Shown here piece by piece: positions 1-7,359 of a stretch of DNA of 12,325 nucleotides. The DNA is taken from positions 1-12,325 of the forward strand of contig CAAEVU010000300.1 of NCBI GenBank assembly GCA_900759575.1, read 5' to 3'. The stretch's first letter is position 1; the number at the start of each line of letters is the position of its first letter. The position numbers and the translations under genes are program-made. The notes beneath the pieces were generated by a model that was not told the DNA's origin, did not search any database, and worked only from the letters and a program-made list of their open reading frames with translations. Source of the stretch: Clostridia bacterium. Lineage in GTDB: Bacteria > Bacillota > Clostridia > Oscillospirales > Acutalibacteraceae.

Positions 1-41
1 AAAGAAATGCTCTTCGGAACCGTTCTATTTCTGAGAAAACC

Positions 42-770
42 TTATTTGGCGTCTTCTTCCCGCAGGAAATCAATGCAGCGCTTGACCTCTTCCAAACCGG
101 TGGGGTCCAGGCCCTCGCTTTCCACGATCATGGGGAAGCCCAGCTCGATAGCTGCTTTCCGAACAGCGGCTACCGGAGCTACGCCCTGGCCCAGAGATTT
201 GCCGTTGCGGTCGCCCATGCCGTCTTTCAGGTGAATCATGCGGATGCGGTCCTTGTGCTCGGTGATGAAGGCCACAGGGTCCTTCTTGGCCACAAAGGTC
301 CAATAGGTGTCCACTTCCAACAGGATGTTGGTGCGGTTGAGCAGCTCCATCTCGGGGATGAGTCCTTCGGCGGTGGGGATGAAGTCCACGTGATGGTTGT
401 GGTAGTGCAGGGAAATGCCCTCAGCCTGGAGACGGGGGATCAAAACATTGACCCGCTCCACCAAAGCGTCGATCTGCTCTTTGGTTTCCTGCTTTACGTA
501 GGGGATGATGATGTCCGTGCAGCCGATGGTCTTGTGATAGGCGATGGTAGCGTCCAGCACGTCGTCCTCCAGCTCTGCCAAAGGAGTGTGGGTGCCGGAA
601 ACGCGCAGGCCGAATTCGTCCAGCCAGCTTTTTACGTCCTCAGCGGAGTTGTCCATGAAGCCCGCGAATTCCACAAAGGAATATCCCATAGCGGCAACCT
701 GCTGCAGAGCGCTGCGCATGTCGGTTTTGGTCAGGTCACGAACACTGTACATTTGCAAACCGTATTCCAT
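42..770 (-). CDS. Sugar phosphate isomerase/epimerase family protein (AP endonuclease 2-like TIM barrel)
   Basis: This 242-residue protein fits the xylose isomerase-like TIM-barrel superfamily, whose members isomerise or epimerise sugars or act on inositol and keto-sugar intermediates using a divalent metal. Visible family signatures are GTHTP (residues 59-63), the His-rich strand LHYHNHHVDF (121-130), LEVDTYW (151-157), MIHLKDG (178-184) and IVESEG (215-220). These supply the usual His/Glu/Asp metal ligands and catalytic Glu. The N-terminal LQMYSVRD is also typical of the family. There is no signal peptide, so it is cytoplasmic. The ATG is preceded by AGGAGG with 7-nt spacing. It is the last complete gene of the minus-strand transport operon, 82 nt after the binding-protein gene, so it probably processes the imported sugar. 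The exact substrate cannot be read from the sequence. The family call is secure; the reaction is not. Confidence 0.88.
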   Translation of the reverse strand: MEYGLQMYSVRDLTKTDMRSALQQVAAMGYSFVEFAGFMDNSAEDVKSWLDEFGLRVSGTHTPLAELEDDVLDATIAYHKTIGCTDIIIPYVKQETKEQIDALVERVNVLIPRLQAEGISLHYHNHHVDFIPTAEGLIPEMELLNRTNILLEVDTYWTFVAKKDPVAFITEHKDRIRMIHLKDGMGDRNGKSLGQGVAPVAAVRKAAIELGFPMIVESEGLDPTGLEEVKRCIDFLREEDAK

Positions 771-803
771 AATAGTTCCTCCTGTAATCGTTTAGTAAAG
801 TGA

Positions 804-834
804 TGAGAACCCCGCCAAGGGGGCAGGGTTCTCA
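804..834 (-). other. Intercistronic hairpin after the binding-protein gene
   Basis: TGAGAACCC (804-812) pairs perfectly with GGGTTCTCA (826-834). After one C/A mismatch the stem continues as GCC/GGC around a 5-nt loop. It lies between the stop codon of the solute-binding protein and the ribosome binding site of the isomerase. On the minus strand no T-run follows, so it is not a textbook intrinsic terminator. Its position suits a 3' stabiliser that protects the binding-protein mRNA from 3'-5' exonucleases, or a partial attenuator that lowers isomerase expression. The structure is seen directly; the role is inferred. Confidence 0.6.
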
Positions 835-852
835 CAATTTGGAAAGGTTGTT

Positions 853-2517
853 TTAAGAATCGACACGCTCCTGGTAACGGTCATAGGCAGCCTGAGTGAT
901 CTCAATGGCTTCCTGGATGCCGCTGGTTTCCAGCTCGGCGATGTAAGCGTCCCAATTCTCCTCGATGTCCAGGGCGCCGCTGATGAACTTGGCGGTGTTT
1001 TCCTTCACGCAAGTGCTGATGTCAGCATACAGAGCAGCACGGGTGGTGGATTCTTCCTGGGTCAGAGTGACGGAAGGTAAACGCCAATCGTCGCTGGCCT
1101 CGCTCCAAACCGTGTAGCACTCCTGGTCTTTCTCGGGTACGCCAGCCAGCTCACGGGTCCAGTCAGACCAGTTGGCAATGCCGGCGGAGGGGCACAGATA
1201 GCTGTCAATGGTCTGAGCCAGAGTCCAGCCGTTTTCGTTGTTGGTGATCTTGTCGGTGAAAACGGGCTTGCCGTTATCGTCGAACTCGAAGGTATCGCCC
1301 TCAACGCCATAGTTGGCCAGCAGAGCGCCTTCATCGGTGTACAGGTAATCCAGCCAGCGCAGGGCCACTTCCCAGTTCTTGCAGTCAGCGGAGATAGCGG
1401 TGTTGCCGGAAGTGTAAGAGTCGCGCAGACGGATGTGGATCTCGTCACCCTCGTTCTTTACGGGAGGATTGACAGGAACCAGATTCATGTTGGGATCCTC
1501 GGAAGAGGACTCATACAGGGAAGGCATGGTGTACAGGGCGGCGAAAGCGCCGGTAGCGCCGGTAACCACCTTGGCCATGTCAGCGGTACGCTCGTCAGTG
1601 GCCATGAAGTCGGGGTCGATCAGACCCTCGGTGTACCACTGATGCATGATGGTGACGTATTCTTTCCACTCGTCCATGTAAGGCCCGAAGTTAACTTTGC
1701 CGGTTTCGTCCAGCTGCCAGTTGTTCAGAACGCCCAGACCGGCAGACATTTCGCCAAATTCGCCGTCACTGCCGCTGAAGTTCAGGATCAGGGGAGCGGT
1801 AGCACCCTTCTCATCTTTGAAAGCAGTCAGTACGTCATGCCACTGGTCGAAGGTCTCAGGCACGTCCATGCCCAGATCGTCCAGCCAGTCCTGACGCATC
1901 CACAGGCCCAGCCAGGGACCCTGCTTGGACTGACGCAGCTCATACACAGCGCCCATACGGCCGGAGTCGGTGATGGACAGCAGTTCGTAGTTGATGTCGG
2001 AAGTACGGATCTTGTTGTAGTTAGGCATGTACTCAGGGATCTTGTCGGTCAGATCCATGAAGTAGCCGTCGTCAATAGCGGCGTCCACGCCCTCAGCGTA
2101 GTAGGATGCGCCCACGTAGATCAGGTCGGACAGGTTGCCGGAAGCGATCATCAGGTTGAAGTTGGTCTGATAGTCAGCGCTGGAAACAGTTTCAAATTCC
2201 AGATGGACACCGGTGCGGGCTTCCATTTCCTGGTAGAACTCGTTGTCGTTCCAGTCGTTGGTGATGATAGCAGCGTTGGTATCATCCGCGTTGAAATAAG
2301 TCAGAGTGACAGGCTCGTCCACGATGGGAAGCTTGAACTCGCCGGGTTCGGCAGTCTCGCCGGTTTCGCCCTCGGAAGCGCTGTCGTCGGTGCCGCTCTC
2401 GGTGGTGGCGGAAGTCGTGCCGGAAGTGCCCTCGTCGGCCTTGTTGCCGCAAGCGCCCAGAGACAGGACCATGGCCATAACCAGCAGCAGAGCAACCAGT
2501 TTTTTGGCGTTTTTCAT
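853..2517 (-). CDS. Extracellular solute-binding lipoprotein of a carbohydrate ABC transporter (YtcQ/LplA-like)
   Basis: This is a 554-residue substrate-binding protein. It begins with a lipoprotein signal peptide: MKNAKK, a hydrophobic core, then the lipobox LGAC with the lipidated Cys at residue 23. A low-complexity Ser/Thr/Gly/Glu/Asp tether follows (about 24-60). The mature domain starts near VTLTYFNADD and contains ...EMEARTGVHLEFETV..., the typical opening of large CUT1-type sugar-binding proteins (500-560 residues) that pair with LplB/YtcP permeases. It should sit on the outer face of the membrane and deliver an oligosaccharide or glycan fragment to the two permeases encoded just upstream. 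The start is well supported by AGGAGG 8 nt before the ATG. It lies 98 nt after the permease gene, a gap containing hairpins that may set its expression separately. The ligand is unknown. Confidence 0.92.
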   Translation of the reverse strand: MKNAKKLVALLLVMAMVLSLGACGNKADEGTSGTTSATTESGTDDSASEGETGETAEPGEFKLPIVDEPVTLTYFNADDTNAAIITNDWNDNEFYQEMEARTGVHLEFETVSSADYQTNFNLMIASGNLSDLIYVGASYYAEGVDAAIDDGYFMDLTDKIPEYMPNYNKIRTSDINYELLSITDSGRMGAVYELRQSKQGPWLGLWMRQDWLDDLGMDVPETFDQWHDVLTAFKDEKGATAPLILNFSGSDGEFGEMSAGLGVLNNWQLDETGKVNFGPYMDEWKEYVTIMHQWYTEGLIDPDFMATDERTADMAKVVTGATGAFAALYTMPSLYESSSEDPNMNLVPVNPPVKNEGDEIHIRLRDSYTSGNTAISADCKNWEVALRWLDYLYTDEGALLANYGVEGDTFEFDDNGKPVFTDKITNNENGWTLAQTIDSYLCPSAGIANWSDWTRELAGVPEKDQECYTVWSEASDDWRLPSVTLTQEESTTRAALYADISTCVKENTAKFISGALDIEENWDAYIAELETSGIQEAIEITQAAYDRYQERVDS

Positions 2518-2555
2518 GTTGGTTTCCTCCTATATGGGTTTGTTGATCGCGTCCC

Positions 2556-2592
2556 CTCGGGGGAACGCTGTGGCAAAAGCGCGGGCGCGCTT
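2556..2592 (-). other. GC-rich hairpins in the permease to binding-protein gap
   Basis: In the 98-nt gap upstream of the binding-protein gene, AAGCGCG (2577-2583) and CGCGCTT (2586-2592) form a near-perfect palindrome. Read on the minus strand it is followed by TTTTGCC, so it looks like a weak or leaky terminator. A second small CCCC/GGGG hairpin lies near 2553-2563. Such structures between membrane-component and binding-protein genes commonly let the cell make more binding protein than permease, through processing or selective mRNA stability. That role is inferred here. Confidence 0.45.
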
Positions 2593-2615
2593 GTTGCTTC
2601 AAAGGTGAAAGTGGA

Positions 2616-3524
2616 TTACCCCTTGATGGCGCCGATCATAACGCCGGACTCGAAGTATTTCTGGATGAAGGGGTAGAAGATGAACATGGGCACCGTGGAC
2701 ACAATGATGGTGCAATACTTGGTGAGCTGCTTGTACAGCACGGCGTCGCCGGATTCTCCGGAAGCCAAAATACTCACATCCACGTTGGCGTTGCTGCTGT
2801 TGACGTCCACCAGAAGCTCCTTGAGGATCAGCTGCAAGGGCTTTTTGTCAGGGGAACGGAGATAGATCATGGCGTTGAACCAGCTGTTCCAGTTGCCGAT
2901 GACGTAGTACAGAATGATGGTGGCCAGCGTGGCCTTGATCAGGGGAAGCATAATCTTGAACAGAATGGTGAACCGGCCGGCGCCGTCCAGCATGGCGGAT
3001 TCTTCCAAGCTGTCAGGCACGTTCTGCATGGCGGTGCGCACCAGAATCAGATAGAAGGCGCTCATGCAGTTGGGCAGGATCAAAGCCCAGCGGCTGTCGT
3101 ACATGCCCAGGTTCTGGGTGACCAGGATGTACAGGGTGACAATACCTCCGGAGAACAGCATGGTGAAGGAAATGATCAGCATCAAAGGATTGGCCCAGAT
3201 GAAGTCCTTCCGAGAAAGGGCATAGGCGGCCATAACGGTGAGGAACATACCCAGAGCCGTGGTGCCGATAACATAGATGAAAGTGTTCAAATAGCCGGTC
3301 CAAATGTTGTTGTCGGCGAACACAAGCTTATAGCCGGTGAGGTTGAAGTCCTGCACGTGCCAGATCATTCCGGACTGGTTCATAACCCAGCTGGCGTTGG
3401 AGAAGGACGCACAAAAGACATGCCATACAGGCAGAATACATACGATCATAATTGCGGCGAAAAACAGGCAATTCACAACATTGAAGATCCTGCTTCCCAC
3501 ATTTTTGCTTTTGACCATTGCCAT
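2616..3524 (-). CDS. Carbohydrate ABC transporter permease, MalG/LplC/YtcP type
   Basis: This 302-residue inner-membrane permease has about six hydrophobic segments (near residues 13-35, 78-103, 111-134, 145-163, 196-212 and 270-286). The cytoplasmic EAA loop that docks on the ATPase is visible as PDSLEESAMLDGAGRF...LP at about 170-194. The C-terminus YFESGVMIGAIKG is a hallmark of the YtcP/LplC group. A large periplasmic-side loop after the first helix (residues 36-77) is normal for MalG-like subunits. It forms the channel together with the upstream LplB-like permease, only 25 nt away. The start is supported by AAAGGAGAG about 7 nt before the ATG; a second Met two codons later is less well placed. 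Substrate specificity cannot be deduced. Confidence 0.93.
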   Translation of the reverse strand: MAMVKSKNVGSRIFNVVNCLFFAAIMIVCILPVWHVFCASFSNASWVMNQSGMIWHVQDFNLTGYKLVFADNNIWTGYLNTFIYVIGTTALGMFLTVMAAYALSRKDFIWANPLMLIISFTMLFSGGIVTLYILVTQNLGMYDSRWALILPNCMSAFYLILVRTAMQNVPDSLEESAMLDGAGRFTILFKIMLPLIKATLATIILYYVIGNWNSWFNAMIYLRSPDKKPLQLILKELLVDVNSSNANVDVSILASGESGDAVLYKQLTKYCTIIVSTVPMFIFYPFIQKYFESGVMIGAIKG

Positions 3525-3549
3525 TGAAAATCTCTCCTTTCCCTTTTAA

Positions 3550-4518
3550 TTAGAACAGACCGGTTTCCGTGTACTTTTTGCTGAAGGCGTTGGCAATCAG
3601 GAGCAAAACGAAGTTGATGACGGAGTTAAACAGAGAAACAGCGGTGGAATAACCGTAGTTCATTTCCTGAATACCTTTGCGGTAAATGAAGCTGGAAAGG
3701 ATGTCGGCTGTTTCGTACACCTGGGGGTTATACAGCAGAATGGTCTTTTCATAGCCCACAGAAAGCATCTGGCCGATACGCAGGATGAGCATGATCATAA
3801 TGGTATCGATAATGCCGGGAATGGTGACCCGCAGAATGCGCTGGAAGCGGTTGGCGCCGTCCATTTCAGCGGCTTCATAGAGGGTCTGGTCAATGCCCGA
3901 AAGAGCGGCCACATAAATAATGGCGTTAAAGCCCAAGTCTTTCCACAGGTCCGATAGGACGTAGATGGGCCGCCAGTTTGTGGGGTTACCCAGCAGGTTT
4001 TCCGTGTTGCCGGTGAAAAGGCCCACCAAAGCGGCAATGGGACCGGTGGTGGAGCAGAAATCCACGATGATACCAGCCATAACTACCATGGAAACAAAGT
4101 AAGGCATGTAAGAAACGGTCTGTACCAATCTCTTATAGTATTTGTTGCGCAGTTCGTTAAGCAACAAAGCAAAGACAATGGTGAGGGGGAATTCGATACA
4201 AATTTGCAGACCGCTGAGGATCAGCGTGTTGCGGATGGTACGCCAGCAGTAGGCGGAGTTGAAGAAATCGGCGAAGTTTTCCAGTCCCACAAAAGGAGAT
4301 CCGAAAATGCCCAGTTTGGGTTTGAAGTCTTCAAAAGCCATCCACAAGCCGCCCATGGGGATGTAGTGGAACAGAATGAAAAACGCCAGCGTGGGCAGGA
4401 CCATCACTAGCAGGGGCCAGTTCCGGATGGTGTTTTTCTTAATGTTTTCCCACGTGTACTTTCGGGGCTTCCGAACGGTAATGGCAGGGTTCGAAAGATA
4501 CGCCGGGGTCTTACGCAT
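3550..4518 (-). CDS. Carbohydrate ABC transporter permease, MalF/LplB type
   Basis: This is the first gene of the transporter operon, a 322-residue permease from the start chosen here. Visible features are a basic cytoplasmic N-terminus, a first helix WPLLVMVLPTLAFFILFHYIP, the downstream PMGGLWMAFEDF typical of LplB proteins, further helices, and the EAA loop LYEAAEMDGANRFQRILRVTIPGI (about residues 214-236). The C-terminus AFSKKYTETGLF matches the group. The frame also has an ATG at 4590, giving 24 extra residues, but no ribosome binding site precedes it. The ATG at 4518 has GAGAGG 11 nt upstream and gives the usual family length, so I prefer it. It sits 25 nt ahead of the second permease and 148 nt downstream of a predicted promoter start. 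The family is certain; the start is moderately so. Confidence 0.92.
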   Translation of the reverse strand: MRKTPAYLSNPAITVRKPRKYTWENIKKNTIRNWPLLVMVLPTLAFFILFHYIPMGGLWMAFEDFKPKLGIFGSPFVGLENFADFFNSAYCWRTIRNTLILSGLQICIEFPLTIVFALLLNELRNKYYKRLVQTVSYMPYFVSMVVMAGIIVDFCSTTGPIAALVGLFTGNTENLLGNPTNWRPIYVLSDLWKDLGFNAIIYVAALSGIDQTLYEAAEMDGANRFQRILRVTIPGIIDTIMIMLILRIGQMLSVGYEKTILLYNPQVYETADILSSFIYRKGIQEMNYGYSTAVSLFNSVINFVLLLIANAFSKKYTETGLF

Positions 4519-4635
4519 ACGCAGTTCTACCTCTCTTCCGCTGAAAGTTTCTTTCACAGCTTTTGAAATTTTGAGAATGTAAAATTGCATTTGGCTTATT
4601 GCTTTAAATCTCTAAAATCACAAGCTGCGAAATAA

Positions 4636-4652
4636 CCGGCATCCAGTGCCGG
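4636..4652 (-). other. Leader hairpin or operator CCGGCA-TCCAG-TGCCGG
   Basis: A perfect 6-bp inverted repeat with a 5-nt spacer lies about 15-30 nt downstream of the predicted transcription start of the transporter operon, in its long untranslated leader. On the minus strand it is followed by TTATTT, too short for a convincing terminator. It could be an operator, a leader hairpin or a weak attenuator. Only the symmetry and the position are seen. Confidence 0.4.
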
Positions 4653-4672
4653 CAGTCAAAAATGATAGAACT

Positions 4673-4702
4673 ATTGTATCGAGACTTTGAATAAATTGTA
4701 AA
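4673..4702 (-). promoter_or_regulatory. Predicted promoter of the ABC transporter operon
   Basis: On the minus strand, TTTACA (-35, plus-strand 4697-4702) and TACAAT (-10, 4673-4678) are separated by 18 nt. Each hexamer matches the sigma-A consensus at five of six positions. Transcription would start near 4666, leaving a leader of about 148 nt before the LplB-like start at 4518. It lies between the regulator gene and the operon, as expected if the AraC-family protein binds just upstream. Confidence 0.6.
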
Positions 4703-4714
4703 CAGCCAAAATTA

Positions 4715-4793
4715 TGCCCCGCCCGGTTTCACAAAAATTTGACATACCCAAAGGGGTGAAAAGCCTAGAATTTTCGCGAAATCTGGCGGGGCA
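4715..4793 (-). terminator. Structured inverted-repeat element downstream of the regulator gene
   Basis: TGCCCCGCC (4715-4723) pairs perfectly with GGCGGGGCA (4785-4793). Inside, TTTCAC (4727-4732) pairs with GTGAAA (4756-4761) around a small CCC-AAA-GGG hairpin, and TTTCGCGAAA (4772-4781) is itself a palindrome. The whole would fold into a branched, roughly 79-nt structure. On the minus strand it begins 25 nt after the regulator stop codon and is followed by ATAATTTT, so it may act as the regulator's terminator. The loop is much longer than in standard terminators, so a structured RNA or a small repeat element is also possible. Confidence 0.45.
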
Positions 4794-4817
4794 AAAAATG
4801 GTAATACCCGTATTCTG

Positions 4818-7016
4818 TTACTTTTTGTCCACAAACTGGCCGGGCGTGCTGCCCTCGTAGCGCTTGAAAGCCCGGATAAGCGCCCGGGAATCTCCATAGC
4901 CTGTAAGTTCGGCAGTTTCCCGCACGGTTTTGCCTTCTTTGAGCAGGCGTTTAGCAGCTTCCAGACGGACAGTATGCAGTTCTTCCAGCAATCCATGTCC
5001 GGTGAGGTCTTTGTATTGATGGCTGAGCGTGGAAAGATTTCGGTTCAGCCGGTCGGCGATCAGGGACACATTGAGGAAGGGGTCCTGATAATTTTTCCGG
5101 ATAAATTCCTGTACCTGGTTTACTAACAGACTGCCCTTTTCCTCAGGCTTGGAAGATTGATCCTGTAACTTCAAATGTTGGACCAATTCCAGCAGCCCTT
5201 TTTCCATGTCCTCCGCTGTGTCGGCGGACATCACATTTACAGAGCGGCTCCGGTCCTCCTCTTCCAAATAGGGGAGCATGGCCTCTATAACGCTGGCACA
5301 GCGATGGCGGATAAGCTCGATGGGCAGGGTGTTGTTTAAAATGTCCTCTTGAAGAATGGTGTCCAGTGGTTTCTGAATCTTTTCCATTTTCCCCGTGGTT
5401 AGGGCGTTGAGAAATTGTTTGCGGTGGAGGGGGAAATCCTTGAAGTAGCCGGGATATTCCAGCAGATCCCGAGCCAGCCAAACGCCGGGTTCCCGCGTCT
5501 GTTTCCAGAAGTTATCCCGTCCACAGGCGCGCTTGACCCAGCTCCAGGCATCGGAAGCGTCTTCCAATCGTGTGCATATGTCGCTGACATAGCAAACCAG
5601 GGGATACCCCACTTCCATTTGTACCAAATCGGCTTGTTGACGGATGCAGTCCATCTCTACGGAGTTTTGGACCAACACCACCACCGTATTGGCGCCGATG
5701 GTCAGGCACACACCGTCTTCCCGGTCCAAAAATACGCGTTCCAGGGCTTTGTAGAGGGTTTCCACCCTGTTGTGACCCTGGGGAACGGCGTCCTCCTGTT
5801 CCTTTGGGACAACAGGATCTTTCGTCTCAGCAGGGGAGAACACCAACAGTCTGTAGGGTTGGTTTTCTTCCAAATACCGGGAAAGGCAGGAAGAATCCTG
5901 GGTAAAGCCCAGCAAGTACCGCCAAATGGTCAAGTCGTTGTTCCGTTCTTCCGATTCCAGCACTTGTTCCATGAGACGATCTTTTTCCTGGGCAAAATCC
6001 ACCAGGGCTTGGGAGAATTCTTCCAAAGAGCGGTATTCTTCCCCGCTTTTCCCCGTGGATTTTTCCACCAGGGGAATCACTTGCTGAATGGGGGACCAGG
6101 TTCTCCGGCTCAAGTAAACCGCAAGAATGATGCCGGTGACAATCACCAGAACAAGCTCCGCCAGCAACTGCCACAGAAGGGATTGCAAGGTGTTGAAATA
6201 CACACTGTACAGTGTGAGAAGGCCGTAGCGAAGGTTGCTGACGCTTTGGACAGAATCAATGGAGTACAGCCATGTTGTTCCGGAAAGCTGGATTTTCCCT
6301 TGAGTGGATTGGGATTTTTCCAACTGCTGGGAAGTCTGCTGGGCGTAGACGCCCCCACAGAAAGGAGTCCCGTCCGCTTCCAGCACGATCATTTTTGCCG
6401 TGTCCGTATTGATATAGGTTTCTTCCTGATCCAACTGGATGATAATGCCCAGGGAAGCGTTTAAAGTTTTGTAATTGCTGTCGTAGCAATTTTTGGAAAC
6501 AAGTAAATACCCGCCGTTAGAGTCCTCTCGGTGAATAATCTGTACGTTGTTGTTTACGCCGCTCTGTTCCAAATCGCTTAAGAGAACGTTGTAATTCAGG
6601 TGTAGGTCCCAAGTGGATAAATCCGCCAATTCCGGGTGATACGTGCTTTTATTGGATACAAAATAGCCGTTTTTGGGGAAGTAGGCAAAACTGCATACAT
6701 AGGAAGCACGTTTTTCACTGGCAATGGCCAGCACTTGGATGATCTCCCGCATAGCGTAAAGGTCTTGTGCATCCAAAGATTGGCGAAGGGCAAGATTTTG
6801 CAGTAATCCGTTTTGGGAAAGAATGTCCAGTGTATTGGAAGCGTCCGCCAAACAGCTTTCCAAAGTGGTTTGGGCAGTATGTAGAGAGGTACCCTGATCT
6901 TTAATAACTGTTTCTTGGGCTTCCTGCTGCATGTTCAGGGCAATCAGTATAGAAAAGGCCAGAGGAATCAGGCAGACGCAAAGATAAGAAGCCAAAATCC
7001 GCCGATACAGTTTCAT
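4818..7016 (-). CDS. Membrane-anchored AraC-family transcriptional regulator with extracellular sensor region
   Basis: This 732-residue one-component regulator has a short basic N-terminus and a first transmembrane helix (about residues 9-28). A predicted extracellular region (about 30-275, probably a Cache-like sensor) is followed by a second transmembrane helix (LLAELVLVIVTGIILAVYLS, 284-303). After a coiled or linker region comes a cytoplasmic part ending in a double helix-turn-helix AraC/XylS domain (about 630-732). The DNA-binding domain shows LNVSLIADRLNRNLSTLSHQYK and the hallmark TAELTGYGDSRALIRAFKRYEGSTPGQF. No receiver domain or histidine kinase gene is present. Regulators of this build commonly sit beside LplB/YtcP/YtcQ-type transporters, and this one lies immediately upstream on the same strand, so it most likely activates that operon. 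The start has AAAGGGG 9 nt before the ATG. Confidence 0.9.
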   Translation of the reverse strand: MKLYRRILASYLCVCLIPLAFSILIALNMQQEAQETVIKDQGTSLHTAQTTLESCLADASNTLDILSQNGLLQNLALRQSLDAQDLYAMREIIQVLAIASEKRASYVCSFAYFPKNGYFVSNKSTYHPELADLSTWDLHLNYNVLLSDLEQSGVNNNVQIIHREDSNGGYLLVSKNCYDSNYKTLNASLGIIIQLDQEETYINTDTAKMIVLEADGTPFCGGVYAQQTSQQLEKSQSTQGKIQLSGTTWLYSIDSVQSVSNLRYGLLTLYSVYFNTLQSLLWQLLAELVLVIVTGIILAVYLSRRTWSPIQQVIPLVEKSTGKSGEEYRSLEEFSQALVDFAQEKDRLMEQVLESEERNNDLTIWRYLLGFTQDSSCLSRYLEENQPYRLLVFSPAETKDPVVPKEQEDAVPQGHNRVETLYKALERVFLDREDGVCLTIGANTVVVLVQNSVEMDCIRQQADLVQMEVGYPLVCYVSDICTRLEDASDAWSWVKRACGRDNFWKQTREPGVWLARDLLEYPGYFKDFPLHRKQFLNALTTGKMEKIQKPLDTILQEDILNNTLPIELIRHRCASVIEAMLPYLEEEDRSRSVNVMSADTAEDMEKGLLELVQHLKLQDQSSKPEEKGSLLVNQVQEFIRKNYQDPFLNVSLIADRLNRNLSTLSHQYKDLTGHGLLEELHTVRLEAAKRLLKEGKTVRETAELTGYGDSRALIRAFKRYEGSTPGQFVDKK

Positions 7017-7075
7017 CCCAAACTACCCCTTTTCTAATGTATAATACATATTACCCTTTTTTGGTGAATTAAAAA

Positions 7076-7084
7076 AGTATATCA
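7076..7084 (-). promoter_or_regulatory. Predicted extended -10 promoter of the AraC-family regulator gene
   Basis: Read on the minus strand this is TGATATACT, a TGn extended -10 with a TATACT hexamer. A weak TTGTTT lies 17 nt upstream. It would give a leader of about 50 nt before the regulator start at 7016. A second, weaker possibility is TTCACC with TATTAT, 16 nt apart, closer to the gene. Pattern match only. Confidence 0.4.
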
Positions 7085-7143
7085 CAAAATATTGCACAAA
7101 ACAACATTGACCCAAAAATTCCTGGTTCCAGTATTATCCATAT

Positions 7144-7188
7144 AACACAAAACACTCTTTGAAACCAAGCCAAAGAGTGTTTTGTGTT
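7144..7188. repeat. Perfect 18-bp inverted repeat with 9-nt loop (terminator-like on both strands)
   Basis: AACACAAAACACTCTTTG (7144-7161) is the exact reverse complement of CAAAGAGTGTTTTGTGTT (7171-7188). Because each arm carries an A-rich outer and T-rich inner side, the CACTCTTTG/CAAAGAGTG core is followed by TTTTGTGTT on either strand, the layout of a bidirectional intrinsic terminator. It lies between two divergent genes, where no transcript is expected to need ending. It could be an insulator, the terminator of a short unannotated RNA, a leader attenuator, or a remnant of a small mobile repeat. Confidence 0.6.
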
Positions 7189-7229
7189 TCCATTCGTAAA
7201 ACGTATAGGATCCGATAAAAGATAAGTAT

Positions 7230-7258
7230 TAGACATTCTTGCTTTCCAGTTTTATACT
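7230..7258 (+). promoter_or_regulatory. Predicted promoter of the flavodoxin/CMD operon
   Basis: TAGACA (-35, 7230-7235) and TATACT (-10, 7253-7258) are 17 nt apart, each matching consensus at five of six positions. Transcription would begin near 7265, giving a leader of about 95 nt. The leader contains a small CTCTTT-CCGT-AAAGAG hairpin (7315-7330) just before the ribosome binding site. I see no obvious operator. Confidence 0.65.
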
Positions 7259-7359
7259 GAAGGTGGAACATTGGACAAGAGGCATTCCCACTGCACATAC
7301 CGGCTGGGGAAAGGCTCTTTCCGTAAAGAGAATGAAAAACGCGGCAAGGAGGAAAGCAT

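Noticed and set aside
1435..2676. Long plus-strand open frame opposite the binding-protein gene (413 codons)
   Set aside because: It is a shadow of the well-supported lipoprotein gene: no ribosome binding site, Val/Gly/His-heavy composition expected from antisense codons, and no recognisable domain.
5415..6464. Long plus-strand open frame opposite the AraC regulator (349 codons)
   Set aside because: Antisense to a gene with clear transmembrane and AraC domains; rich in Gln/Phe/His/Pro as expected for a reverse-frame artefact.
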